Source of the DNA: Phycisphaeraceae bacterium
GTDB taxonomy: Bacteria > Planctomycetota > Phycisphaerae > Phycisphaerales > UBA1924
Assembly: GCA_019636515.1 (NCBI GenBank)
Contig: JAHBXI010000003.1
Span: 577,478 to 641,477 of the forward strand
Length of the DNA: 64,000 bases
Direction: 5' to 3'
Notes under the pieces: generated by a model
Database searches by the model: none
What the model was told of the DNA's origin: nothing
Seen by the model: only the letters and a program-made list of their open reading frames with translations
Part shown: positions 9,387 through 18,177 of the stretch, piece by piece
How the letters are laid out: each line of letters starts with the position of its first letter
Numbering within the stretch: position 1 is the stretch's first letter
Program-made: the position numbers and the translations under genes

Positions 9387-10031
9387 ATGGCATCCGAGGA
9401 CATTCAACAACCGAACACCCCCTCGATGGCCGGTACGTCCGGCGCCTCGGGCCAACGCCTCTCGGCCGACGATTTCGCGCGTCGATTCAGGGATTCCTGG
9501 CGCGTGTTGTGGTGCATCGCGGCGGGAGAACTCGGTGATCGGTCCGGGGCCGAAGATATCGTCCAGCAGGCCGCCGTGGTCGCGCTCGAACGGCTCGATG
9601 ATTTCGACCCTTCGTCCAACTTTCTCGCGTGGATGGCCCAGATCGTGCGTTTTACCGCCAAGAACGAGGTCCAGAAGGTCCGAAGGAGAAGGACATCGGC
9701 CGCCGACCCCGTCGCGATCGACGCCTCAAGGTCCGACGACCGCGAGCACCACGACCACCGCCACGCCATGCCCATCAGCCGTGCCGGCAATTTGCTCGAT
9801 GATCAGGCGGTCTTTGACGACCACGTCCTGACCGCCCTGCGATCGCTCGATGTCGTCGCACGGTCATGCCTCCTGCTGCGAGTCGTCCTCGACTCCCCCT
9901 ACAAGGAGATCTCGCTTGTCCTCGGGATCCCCCAGGGCACCGCGATGAGCCATGTCGACCGTGCCCGCCGCGCCCTGCGAGAGCACCTGCTTGCCAGGCA
10001 GGACCGCCCTGCCGGAGGTGCTTCCAGGTGA
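9387..10031 (+). CDS. ECF-type RNA polymerase sigma factor
   Basis: A 214-residue sigma-70 family factor of the extracytoplasmic-function type. Region 2 lies at about residues 25-95 (FARRFRDSW..AEDIVQQAAVVALERL..FLAWMAQIVRFTAKNEV) and region 4 at about 150-205 (LRSLDVVARSCLLLRVVLD, SYKEISLVLGIPQGTAMSHV helix-turn-helix). There is no region 3 and the linker is charged (DDREHHDHRHA). It directs transcription of a small regulon when freed from its partner. The next gene starts inside its stop codon, so the two are translationally coupled. The frame is open upstream; the ATG at 9387 has GAGGAA upstream and begins just before region 2. Confidence 0.85.
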   Translation: MASEDIQQPNTPSMAGTSGASGQRLSADDFARRFRDSWRVLWCIAAGELGDRSGAEDIVQQAAVVALERLDDFDPSSNFLAWMAQIVRFTAKNEVQKVRRRRTSAADPVAIDASRSDDREHHDHRHAMPISRAGNLLDDQAVFDDHVLTALRSLDVVARSCLLLRVVLDSPYKEISLVLGIPQGTAMSHVDRARRALREHLLARQDRPAGGASR

Positions 10032-10834
10032 CCGACGCACGCGAGAACATCCACGAGTTGATCGACGCCTACCTCGACGGAAGGCTCTCAAAGGAGCAGC
10101 ACGCCCGCCTGCTCGACCTCTCCAGGCAGGACCACTCCGTCGCCGCGATGATGGACGCCGCAAGGCGTGCCGAGGCATCCCTCCACCGTTCGTTCACCCT
10201 CCCCGCCGACGTGCCGCTTCCAACGTCCATCGAGCGTTCGCCCACGGCGTCCGGTCCCTCGCTTCGACGGCCAACCCACCCCCCGGCGGCCCGGAAGGCG
10301 GGATTCCTCCGGAGCCGCCCGCGATGGATGTACGCCGCCGCCGCGGCCATCCTTCTCACCGGCGCTCTTGCCTACATGCTCAACTCGGGCATGGGCGGAT
10401 CATGGCTCATACCGTCCACGTCGGCCAGGCCAGGGCCTACCGCCGCCGGCGTCTACGCGGCTCTCAAGAAAAAATCCTTCAGGCCCGCGTTCATCTGCGA
10501 GAACGACGAGCAGTTCGCGTCGTTCCTGGCCGAGCGATTCGGGCACGGGGCGGTCATCCAGCGGGCCGACAACGTGCGGATCGTCGGTTGGGACTACGCC
10601 GACGGCCTGCTCGGAGAAGCCACCGCCGTCATCCTCGCCCTCTCCGAAGGCAAGAACATCGTCCTCTTCGTCGATGAGTCCCGGTGCAAGAGGTCCATCG
10701 CCCCCCCGGGAAATGGGATGAACATGCACCGCGCGGTTGTCAACGGCCTGCTCTTTTACGAAATCTCGGACTCCGCGGAGCCCGTGGTTCTGCCGCTCAT
10801 CCGCCCCGCTCCGCCGATCCTGGGCGGCCAGTGA
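10028..10834 (+). CDS. Membrane anti-sigma-factor-like protein
   Basis: A 268-residue protein whose GTG start overlaps the sigma factor stop by four bases (GTGA). Residues 1-45 form a zinc-free anti-sigma-like helical region (ENIHELIDAYLDGRLSKEQ..LLDLSRQD), common in planctomycete anti-sigma factors. A basic PRWMY boundary leads to one membrane helix (AAAAAILLTGALAYML, about residues 100-116), and a ~150-residue extracytoplasmic domain follows. The overlap and topology suggest it holds the ECF factor at the membrane and senses an envelope signal. No known sensor fold was recognised in the C-terminal part. The role is inferred from context rather than a named domain. Confidence 0.65.
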   Translation: MTDARENIHELIDAYLDGRLSKEQHARLLDLSRQDHSVAAMMDAARRAEASLHRSFTLPADVPLPTSIERSPTASGPSLRRPTHPPAARKAGFLRSRPRWMYAAAAAILLTGALAYMLNSGMGGSWLIPSTSARPGPTAAGVYAALKKKSFRPAFICENDEQFASFLAERFGHGAVIQRADNVRIVGWDYADGLLGEATAVILALSEGKNIVLFVDESRCKRSIAPPGNGMNMHRAVVNGLLFYEISDSAEPVVLPLIRPAPPILGGQ

Positions 10835-10974
10835 TCCCGCGGGCATCGTCGCACCGGCCCGCACGCACGCCTGCAAGGGATCGCAGGCGGAGTATCATGC
10901 TCTCGTAACCGATTCGCGGGCGGCCGGCGCCGGGTTCGGCGCCTTGCCCCGACCGGTACGGGCCGGAGCATCGC

Positions 10975-12375
10975 GTGAAGATCACGTTTTGGGGCGCGGC
11001 GGGTGAGGTCACGGGCTCGTGTACGCTCATCGAGACCCGGCGCGCCCGCGTCATGGTTGATTGCGGGATCCACCAGGGACACCACCGAGCCGATGCACGA
11101 AACCGACGGCCTCCGTGGAAAGCGTCGTTGGCCCTCGACGCCGTCGTTCTCTCGCACGCCCACCTCGACCACAGCGGGAGGCTTCCGCTTCTCAACCGTC
11201 TCCCGGGTTCATGGAGCATTCACGCCACGCCCGCCACCATCGCCCTCACCGAGATCCTGCTCCAGGATTCGGCACGGATCCAGGAGCACGACGCGGCCAG
11301 CGAGAACCGCCGCCGCCTGCGAGCCGGACGCAAGGCCGTCTCCCCGCTCTACGGGGTCAAGGACGCCGCCGAGACCCTCGGACGTTTCACCGCGATCCAC
11401 TACCAGACGCCCGCCGTCATCGCCCCGGGAGTCTCCATCCGGTTTGTTGATGCGGGACACATCCTCGGATCGGCGAGCATCGAGATGCGAGTCGAGGATC
11501 AGGGACGGGCCTGGACCATCGTTTTCTCGGCCGATGTCGGCGTCGACGGCTCACCCCTGCTCAACGACCCCGCCACCTTCGAACACGCCGACGCCGTCCT
11601 CCTGGAATCCACCTACGGAGACCGCGACCACAGGCCCATTGAATCCACCCTCGACGAGTTCGCCGCCATCCTCGCCGATGCCTGCCAAGCCCGGCAGAAG
11701 GTACTCATCCCGTCCTTTGCCGTGGGCCGAACGCAGAACCTCATCCACCACATCGCCCAACTCCGCCGGGCGGGGCGCATCGGCGAAGTCCCCGTGTACA
11801 TCGACAGCCCCATGGCCAGCGCCGCCACCAAACTCTACAAGGACCACGCGGACATCCTCGACGACCAGGGACAAGACGACGCCCGCCGAAAGCGCCTGCT
11901 GACCTTCCCGGGCCTGCGGGCCACCACCTCGGCCGAGGAATCCAGGGCGCTCAACGACTTCAGCGGTCCGGCCGTCATCATCGCCGGGTCGGGCATGTGT
12001 ACCGGAGGGAGGATTCTCCACCACCTTCGCCACAACCTCTGGAAGACCGGTGTTCATGTCGTCTTCGTCGGGTACCAGGGAGCCGGGACCCTCGGTGCCC
12101 AACTCGTCTCCAGGGCTCCCTCCGTCCGCATCTTCGGAGAGACCGTCGCCGTCCGCGCCAGGATCCACACCCTCGGAGGGTTTTCCGCCCATGCCGGCCA
12201 GTCCGCGCTGCTGAAGTGGATTTCACCCCTCGCGGGACGACCCGGCTCGGCACGCCCTCGGGTCTTTCTTACCCACGGAGAGGATGGCCCGCGTGCGGCC
12301 CTCGCCGGCAGGCTCGCAAGCGACCTGGGACTCGATCCCGTCCTGCCCGGCCGCGGCGATTCGTACACCTTCTGA
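10975..12375 (+). CDS. MBL-fold/beta-CASP RNA-processing exonuclease
   Basis: A 466-residue metallo-beta-lactamase/beta-CASP nuclease, related to the CPSF-73/YSH1-like and RNase J-like groups that cut or trim RNA with two zinc ions. Motifs in order: SHAHLDHSG (motif 2) at about 60, a DAGHILGSAS segment, FSADVG, STYGD, then the beta-CASP features IPSFAVGRTQ, an IAGSGMCTGGRILHHL block and GFSAHA with a late THGE. All metal ligands appear present, so it should be active in the cytoplasm. The GTG start at 10975 begins right at the MKITFWGAAGEVTGS core. It is convergent with the deiminase gene; a minus-strand terminator lies between them. Confidence 0.88.
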   Translation: MKITFWGAAGEVTGSCTLIETRRARVMVDCGIHQGHHRADARNRRPPWKASLALDAVVLSHAHLDHSGRLPLLNRLPGSWSIHATPATIALTEILLQDSARIQEHDAASENRRRLRAGRKAVSPLYGVKDAAETLGRFTAIHYQTPAVIAPGVSIRFVDAGHILGSASIEMRVEDQGRAWTIVFSADVGVDGSPLLNDPATFEHADAVLLESTYGDRDHRPIESTLDEFAAILADACQARQKVLIPSFAVGRTQNLIHHIAQLRRAGRIGEVPVYIDSPMASAATKLYKDHADILDDQGQDDARRKRLLTFPGLRATTSAEESRALNDFSGPAVIIAGSGMCTGGRILHHLRHNLWKTGVHVVFVGYQGAGTLGAQLVSRAPSVRIFGETVAVRARIHTLGGFSAHAGQSALLKWISPLAGRPGSARPRVFLTHGEDGPRAALAGRLASDLGLDPVLPGRGDSYTF

Positions 12376-12418
12376 TCCAGGGCAACCCCGTGCGTCAAGG
12401 ACGGACCCTGGGCGCATG

Positions 12419-12450
12419 AAAAAGGCCCCGGGAGGAAGCCTCCCGAGGCC
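12419..12450 (-). terminator. Intrinsic terminator for the deiminase gene
   Basis: Read on the minus strand, GGCCTCGGGAGG and CCTCCCGGGGCC form a 12-base near-perfect stem with a short loop and end in TTTTT, about 70 bases after the deiminase stop. Confidence 0.85.
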
Positions 12451-12518
12451 CTGGAGTCGAACATCCGATCCGGCCCGCGATGGCCGCCCCGGCCCGCGAA
12501 AGGCCGCGGCCCTCGGAT

Positions 12519-14798
12519 TCAGCAGCCGACCTCGTAATCCTGGACGAACATGGTGAAGTCCACGAAATCGACGAAGCCCGAGTTGTCGTAGTCGGCCGAG
12601 TCGAGGCCATCCTCGAACGCGAGCACGAACTCGGTGAAATCGACGAAGTCGACAAAGCCCGACCCGTCGAAGTCGGTCGGGCAGTTGGCCTTCGACAGCG
12701 TCACCGAGACGTAATCGCAGAACGACTCGTCGGCGGGACGCTCCGCGTACACCAGCAGGGTCATGATCCCGTTGGCGTCGATGTACCGGGAGAAGTTCCC
12801 GTCGATCCGGCCGGTGAGAACGTTGTCACGGCTTCCCGCCCACGCGTCCATGTAGAAGTTCTGGCCGAAATTGCCCTTGGCATCGCTCCAGTTCGAGGCG
12901 ACGTAGTCCCACACGTACAACTCGCTCTGCGTGCAGCGGTCGGCGTACCCCTCCCAACGGACGACGACCTGATCGATCTCGTCGATCTCGTCGGAGTAGT
13001 CGAGCACCTTGAACTCGTACGTGTGCGTGCATTCCTGGCCGCCCGAGACGTTCGGAGAAATGTACCGGTTGGGGTCCGTGTTCCCGCCCGTCGCGTCGGA
13101 GAAGGCCATCCGGTTGAGGTTCGCCAGCGTGACGGCGCTGACCGCCGGCTTGCGCACCCCGCCCACGTTCGCCCACGAGACCGTCTGGAACCCCCACGCC
13201 AGGTTGTCAACGTTGGGGCTTACCGTGAAGTCAACCACTTTCTGGGTCCCGGGCGCGATCGTGATCGGGATCAGGTTCGCCGCGTCACCCGTCCCGTTCA
13301 GGACCGAGTTGGCCGTCACGCGTATGAAACTGTTGGTGCTGTACGGCACGTCCGCCGGCAGCGTCCAGTTGTACGAGTACGCGTTGGTCGTCGTCGTGAT
13401 GTGGTTCCACGACACGCCGCCGTTGGTCGTGTACTCGAGCGTGAACGAGGGGATCGTCGCGTTGTCCAGGTCGCTGGCAGACCAGGAGATCCGCCGCGTC
13501 GTCCCGCCGATCCAGAGATCGCCCGCCGAGGGCGTCTGCACGAAGACCGCCGGCATCGACGACGTGTGACGGGGCACCTGCTTGATGATGCAGTGGATCG
13601 CGCCCGCCGCGGGGATGATCCCGTTGCACTGGATCGGCACGATCGTCACCTTCGGGCGGCTGAAATCCACCTGGGGATACGGCGCAATCCCGGAGTTCCC
13701 GACGGCGATGTTCCAGATCGACATCGCCTCCTCGTCCCGCGCGTTGTACGTCGAGTTGCCGCCGGGCTTGATCGACGTCCCGTACACCGGCACGAAGATG
13801 CGGTTGTTCACCCGGTACGCGTTCGCGTACGTGTAGTGCGTCGAGGAGACGTTCCACGCCTTCGGGCGGTACACCGTGTACCCCAGGCCCTCCATGTACG
13901 GAACCGCGTTGTTGGTCACCGAGATCGCCGTCGCGTTCGACCCGGGGATGAACTCGCTGATGATCACGTGCTCGTCGTCGATCAGGTACAGCCACATGTC
14001 GATGTGGCCCGTGCCGTCCACCGAGAACGGCAACTGCGGAAGAACGTGCAGCGTGTCAACCCCCTGGTACTTCTGGTACAGGTCCGCGATCAACGCCGGC
14101 GTAAAGCCTTCCCCCGCCGGGTTGTCGAGGTTGACCAGCGCCGTCACAAAGCCGCTCCGGTTCGGGCCGCCCTGGAAGTTGCCTCCCGAGTAGTACAGGC
14201 CCACGTGCCGCGTGTGCAGGCGAAGGTGGTCCTCTCCCACCAGCGTGGGAACGAAGTTGTCCTGCGGACGCGTCGGGTAGTAGTGGCTGTCCACCACCGA
14301 CAACGCCCCCGTCCCGACCCCCGAGCCGCTGAAGATGAAGTGCGGGCCGTAGTCACGCATCCACACCGATTCTCCGGGAACCGTGTAGAACACCACGCGG
14401 CTCATGTTCGCGCCGCCGGTGGTGAAGGCCGTGGTCGCGCTGGTCTGCTGCGCCGACGAATTCACGCACACGTACGCGATCTCGTCCGTCGTGGGATCGG
14501 ACGTCAGCGCCACCACGCAGTCGGTCACGACCTGCGGCCACTGGCTCGAAAAATAACGGTACACCACCCCGCGCGTCGCGCTGTACTCGGAGGGCGTCCA
14601 GATGTTCGCGTTGCGCCCCAGCGGCGTCGTCGCGCTCACCGCATACGGATGCAGGCTCTGGTTCGGGTCGTACGGAGTCCCCCCTTCACGGTACCGCGGC
14701 AGCGGGGGAGGGGCGTCCAGAGGCCCAGACTGGCCCGCGGACATGCCCGCCAGGCCGCTCAACACCACGACCGATGCCAGACACGCTCGATGCATCAT
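12519..14798 (-). CDS. Secreted agmatine/peptidylarginine deiminase-like enzyme with GC-type dockerin
   Basis: A 759-residue exported protein. A signal peptide (MMHRACLASVVVLSGLAGMSAG) precedes a ~400-residue domain of the bacterial PAD/agmatine deiminase family, which removes the guanidino nitrogen of agmatine or peptidyl-arginine as ammonia. Catalytic signatures: WMRDYGPHF (about 146), GGNFQ (about 205), HIDMW (about 265) and AIHCIIKQ with the nucleophilic Cys near 403. A Ig/fibronectin-like part follows (GTTRRISWSASD, PAVSAVTLAN), then a jelly-roll-like part and a paired EF-hand (DFDGSGFVDFVDF, YDNSGFVDFVDF) ending YEVGC. The dockerin-like end suggests surface retention. The frame is open 93 codons upstream through a repeat region; GAGGAG seven bases before the first ATG at 14798 decides the start. 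Confidence 0.83.
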   Translation of the reverse strand: MMHRACLASVVVLSGLAGMSAGQSGPLDAPPPLPRYREGGTPYDPNQSLHPYAVSATTPLGRNANIWTPSEYSATRGVVYRYFSSQWPQVVTDCVVALTSDPTTDEIAYVCVNSSAQQTSATTAFTTGGANMSRVVFYTVPGESVWMRDYGPHFIFSGSGVGTGALSVVDSHYYPTRPQDNFVPTLVGEDHLRLHTRHVGLYYSGGNFQGGPNRSGFVTALVNLDNPAGEGFTPALIADLYQKYQGVDTLHVLPQLPFSVDGTGHIDMWLYLIDDEHVIISEFIPGSNATAISVTNNAVPYMEGLGYTVYRPKAWNVSSTHYTYANAYRVNNRIFVPVYGTSIKPGGNSTYNARDEEAMSIWNIAVGNSGIAPYPQVDFSRPKVTIVPIQCNGIIPAAGAIHCIIKQVPRHTSSMPAVFVQTPSAGDLWIGGTTRRISWSASDLDNATIPSFTLEYTTNGGVSWNHITTTTNAYSYNWTLPADVPYSTNSFIRVTANSVLNGTGDAANLIPITIAPGTQKVVDFTVSPNVDNLAWGFQTVSWANVGGVRKPAVSAVTLANLNRMAFSDATGGNTDPNRYISPNVSGGQECTHTYEFKVLDYSDEIDEIDQVVVRWEGYADRCTQSELYVWDYVASNWSDAKGNFGQNFYMDAWAGSRDNVLTGRIDGNFSRYIDANGIMTLLVYAERPADESFCDYVSVTLSKANCPTDFDGSGFVDFVDFTEFVLAFEDGLDSADYDNSGFVDFVDFTMFVQDYEVGC

Positions 14799-15196
14799 AA
14801 ACAATCTCCTCTCGATTCGTACTTCAGCGCTATCACCGGATTGGCCCGGCTGGGCGCACACCAACACCCCGCACCCACGACCGGGCGACCGCGGCATGAT
14901 AACCGATTGTCGCCGTCCAAAACAGGAAAATCCCGGTATTTTTTTCGATGGTGAACGGATCCCGCGCCCACGGCCGCGGCACCAGCCTCGATCGATATCC
15001 CAGCCTCGATCGAAATCCCAATCTCGATCGAAATCAAGACCGATCGAAATCCTGACATTCCAGGTTTGGTTCGCCACGCAATCAGGGCATCATCGACCGT
15101 TTCCTTGCCATGGTGTGGCGAGAAGCACCCCGACACGCGCCACGCGAGGCCCGACCGACTCCCCTCTTTCCCCGCCGCGGGAATGACCTGGTGGCG
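14799..15196. other. Intergenic region with 17-18 bp tandem repeats
   Basis: About 400 bases between htpX and the deiminase gene, both on the minus strand; it should hold the deiminase promoter. The only structure seen is the tandem repeat at 14983-15052. No gene was recognised. Confidence 0.5.
14983..15052. repeat. Four tandem copies of a 17-18 bp unit containing CGATCG
   Basis: Copies begin at 14983, 15001, 15019 and 15036; the unit reads CAGCCTCGATCGAAATCC with a few changes. Each copy contains the palindrome CGATCG. The array lies about 190 bases upstream of the deiminase start. Confidence 0.75.
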
Positions 15197-16030
15197 TTAC
15201 GTCCCGTAAAGAAGGGCCGCCACGCGTTTCTCCGTCGGCGGATGGCTCGCAAACAGGTTTACCAGTGAGCCTCCCGCGAACGGCTCGACGATGAACAGGC
15301 TGTTCTGCGCCGGGTTGGGCTGAACAAGCGGGATTCGCCTCGAATACAGGTCGAGTTTCTGCAGCGCCGACACCAGCCCCGCCGGGGTTCCGGCGATCCG
15401 CGCTCCGTCCGCGTCGGCGACGTACTCCCTCGAACGCGAGATCATCGCCTTGATGACCGCCGCGCCGACCGCCGCGATGATGAACGTCACCAGCGACACG
15501 AATGGGTTGCCCCCTCGGCCGTTCCCCCCGCCAAAGAGCAGCCCCCACTGCGCGATGTACGCCAGCACGCCCGCGATCGTCGCCGCGATGCAACTGATCA
15601 GCGTGTCACGGTTCTTGATGTGCGCCAATTCGTGCGCGATCACCCCGCGCATCTCCTGATCGTCCAGAAGCCGCAAGGCGCCCTGGGTCACCGCCACCGC
15701 CGCCCTCGACGGGGAACGCCCCGTGGCGAAGGCGTTGGGGGCCTCGTGCGGGCACACGTACACCCGCGGCATGGGTAGTCCGGCTCTCCGACGCAGGTCA
15801 TCCACAATCTCGTACAACTTGCCCCCCGTCGTTGCCGTCACCTCCCGGCCCTGCATCGCCGCGATCGCGATCCGGTCCGAGAAGAACCATGCCACCACGT
15901 TCATCACGCCGCCGAACGCCAGCGCGAACATCATCCCCCGCTGGCCATATTGGGCACCGACCAGCAGAAATATGCCCATCATGCTGCCCATGAGGATCGC
16001 GGTCTTCAGATTGTTGATTGCCCGAATCAT
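15197..16030 (-). CDS. htpX: Zinc metalloprotease HtpX
   Basis: A 277-residue M48B membrane protease that degrades misfolded membrane proteins alongside FtsH. Two N-terminal membrane helices (about 9-30 and 33-52) are followed by RVYVCPHEAPNAFATGRSPS, the HELAHIKNRD zinc site near residue 138 and a third zinc ligand in SREYVADADGARI. Further hydrophobic segments lie at about 145-165 and 175-195. Length and order match the family. It is read divergently from the 3D-domain gene across a ~400-base intergenic region. Confidence 0.93.
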   Translation of the reverse strand: MIRAINNLKTAILMGSMMGIFLLVGAQYGQRGMMFALAFGGVMNVVAWFFSDRIAIAAMQGREVTATTGGKLYEIVDDLRRRAGLPMPRVYVCPHEAPNAFATGRSPSRAAVAVTQGALRLLDDQEMRGVIAHELAHIKNRDTLISCIAATIAGVLAYIAQWGLLFGGGNGRGGNPFVSLVTFIIAAVGAAVIKAMISRSREYVADADGARIAGTPAGLVSALQKLDLYSRRIPLVQPNPAQNSLFIVEPFAGGSLVNLFASHPPTEKRVAALLYGT

Positions 16031-16442
16031 CCAGATATCTCCCGTACATCAGGCCGCGCCCGAATACCCGCGCCCCGTTCACGACTGCATACGCCGGGCC
16101 AGCGGCCAACGGTTCGATTGCAGGTGTTTTCTCTGGTTATTGTGCCTGCATGACCGTTCTTCGGGTCTCCCGCACGTTCCTCTCGGACCGTTGTGTTCTC
16201 CATTCCGCGCCCGCAAGGTGCCGAAGTGGCGGCACCAGGCGATCACCACGCCGCGCCGCGACCAATAAAAACCGAATGAGCCTGATCAATGCCGGCTTAT
16301 CAGACGATGCCATTTCCGGGATCGTCGTGTAGACTTACCTGAGGTGTGTGGGTGCCGTGGCCTTCGGGGGCCGCATGAGGCGGGCAGGCCCAGCGTCGTG
16401 GTGGACGCTGCATAAGGGCGGCATGAGGTGGAGAAATCGCAG
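16031..16442. other. Divergent intergenic region with structured leader
   Basis: About 410 bases between htpX and the 3D-domain gene. The half near htpX shows nothing clear. The half near 16300-16430 has several hairpins, listed separately. Confidence 0.5.
16303..16410 (+). promoter_or_regulatory. Possible structured 5' leader of the 3D-domain gene
   Basis: Three hairpins lie in the 140 bases before the start: GACGAT/ATCGTC (16303-16326), GGCC/GGCC around 16359-16372 and a 7-bp CAGCGTC/GACGCTG stem (16391-16410). Wall-remodelling genes are often riboswitch-controlled in other phyla, but no known riboswitch consensus was recognised. It may equally be chance in GC-rich DNA. Confidence 0.3.
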
Positions 16443-17177
16443 ATGCAGATGCCCGAACGCGCCGTGAGCGCCGTCAAGCGCCGGCTCCGCCTCCGGAGAG
16501 CCGGTCTGGAAATCGGTTGTTTCCTCCTCGCCGGACTCTTGACCGCCACCTCGGCGGTCCTGGTCAAGGAAGGACGCTTCGCCCCACCGTTGACCTCGCT
16601 GAGCGTCGGGCAACCACTCGCCGCCGCCAACCCGATCTCCCAGGCGGTGCCCCCCACGCTCGCCGGGATCCCCGACTGGATCTTGTCCTCTCATTCGGTC
16701 TCCTCGGCCGCGACGGAACTCGGGCCGCTCCCACCTGGGGACCATCGGCCGGTCGATCTCAAGGTCATCGAGTTTGAGGCTTCCGATCCGTCGATCCGCT
16801 GGTTCAACGGTCGTCCCGTTCGGCCGGTCAAGCGCCTTGTGATGACCGTGACCGCCTACTCCCCCGACGCGGTCTCCTGCGGGGAGTACGCCGACGGGAT
16901 GACCGCGACCCTTCATGATGTCACCACCAACGCGCACCGCCTGGTGGCGGCCGATCGCCGGCTTTTGCCCTTTGGCAGCATGGTCTCGATCCCCGGCTAC
17001 GACCAGGGACAGATCGTCCCCGTGCTCGATTGCGGCGGACGTATTCGGGGGCATCGTCTGGACGTGCTCTACCCCACACACGATCAGGCGCGCCGCTGGG
17101 GGGTTCAGAAACTCGAAGTGGTGGTCTGGGGCTATGCCGACGGCAAGCCCACCGTCGATCCGAGAAGACTGCGCTGA
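16443..17177 (+). CDS. 3D-domain (double-psi beta-barrel) cell-wall protein
   Basis: A 244-residue protein with one N-terminal membrane segment (AGLEIGCFLLAGLLTATSAVLV), a linker and a C-terminal 3D domain, the double-psi barrel of MltA-like and resuscitation-factor-type wall enzymes. Key features are VTAYSPDAVSCG, LPFGSMVSIPGY, then VLDCGGRIRGHRLDVLYPT with the characteristic Asp residues, and the closing A-R-R-W-G. It probably acts on peptidoglycan or binds sugar chains outside the membrane. A GTG at 16428 is possible, but GGAG lies at a better distance before the ATG at 16443. Confidence 0.78.
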   Translation: MQMPERAVSAVKRRLRLRRAGLEIGCFLLAGLLTATSAVLVKEGRFAPPLTSLSVGQPLAAANPISQAVPPTLAGIPDWILSSHSVSSAATELGPLPPGDHRPVDLKVIEFEASDPSIRWFNGRPVRPVKRLVMTVTAYSPDAVSCGEYADGMTATLHDVTTNAHRLVAADRRLLPFGSMVSIPGYDQGQIVPVLDCGGRIRGHRLDVLYPTHDQARRWGVQKLEVVVWGYADGKPTVDPRRLR

Positions 17178-17222
17178 CCCACGGCGCGGTCCCCCGCCGA
17201 CGCCGTTCCCCTTACCGCCCGA

Positions 17223-17861
17223 TCAGTTCAAGGACCCTCCCGCCGGAGGCCGATCGAACGCCTTGACCGTCAGGTGCGTCGCCGCGCACAGGCCCGCGAT
17301 CACCGCGATCCCCGCGAACAGGTAACCCGCCATCCGCAGGGCTTCTCCCGCACCCTCTCGCGGGGCAAGCCACGCGGAGTTTCGAAGCCCGTACATACAC
17401 GCCGCGATTCCCATCGTTCCCACCCCGCACGCCAGCCCCCACGCCAGGGTTATCCACCGGCGCCGCTCATTCCCGAGCGCCCGGCGCACGGCGCACGCGG
17501 CGATCGCCAGCGCCGCCCCCACGCGCACCGCCACCCACGGCACCATGTTGATCTGACCGATCGGACCGTCGGGTGTCCCAAGACGCTTGTCAGGGATGCT
17601 CAAGAACCCAAGCAGGGAGCCGACCAGGATCGTGCCCGCGACCGACCCCAGGCCCAGCCCCGAGGGATCTCTCAGCCGTCCCGACGCGATCAGCATCGCC
17701 AGCACCACGGGCACGGGCATCACCGCTTCAAACGCAAACAGAAACCAGGCCGGCTTGTTCGACGCCACAAGGAGGGTCGGGATCGTCGCGGCCGCGGTCA
17801 GGCCGACCGTCGCCGCCGCGATCCACGTCAGCCGTGTTGACCATCGGTCGATTCGATCCAT
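17223..17861 (-). CDS. Polytopic membrane protein of unknown function
   Basis: A 212-residue protein with about six hydrophobic segments (LTWIAAATVGLTAAATIPTLL, FLFAFEAVMPVPVVLAMLI, SVAGTILVGSLLGFL, VAVRVGAALAIAACAV, ITLAWGLACGVGTMGIAACM, AGYLFAGIAVIAGLCAAT). No transporter or enzyme motif was recognised. It is convergent with the 3D gene and divergent from fliD. Confidence 0.6.
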   Translation of the reverse strand: MDRIDRWSTRLTWIAAATVGLTAAATIPTLLVASNKPAWFLFAFEAVMPVPVVLAMLIASGRLRDPSGLGLGSVAGTILVGSLLGFLSIPDKRLGTPDGPIGQINMVPWVAVRVGAALAIAACAVRRALGNERRRWITLAWGLACGVGTMGIAACMYGLRNSAWLAPREGAGEALRMAGYLFAGIAVIAGLCAATHLTVKAFDRPPAGGSLN

Positions 17862-18177
17862 GGCGGGTCCTCTCGCGAGGGCTTGACGGGCAATCCCGTG
17901 AACCGAGGCGCTCCCGGTCCAGATAGGGTAGCCCGATGACGTACAGAGCGCGAACGGTCATGGGCACTTCCGCATCGCGCCCCGACGCATCGCGACCCGA
18001 GAGACATCCATCGTCCGTCCGGGCGCTCGGGGTGACCGCCCCGGTGGTTTTCGGACGCCTCCGGCCCCGATCGGCACCGGGGTTGCGGTTGGAAGCCGTG
18101 ACAGCCGATAGAAGGCCGGGCGCGGCGGACGTCCTTGGCTGTTCGCGCGCCCTGAAGGGCCGATGGAGACACGAAGC
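17862..18177. other. Divergent intergenic region upstream of fliD
   Basis: About 315 bases that should hold promoters for fliD and the membrane-protein gene. No convincing sigma-70 or sigma-28 motif was seen by eye and no gene was recognised. Confidence 0.4.

Noticed and set aside
12480..14954. An 824-codon open frame on the + strand
   Set aside because: It is antisense to the deiminase gene, has Arg/Val/His-rich composition and no motifs; a high-GC shadow.
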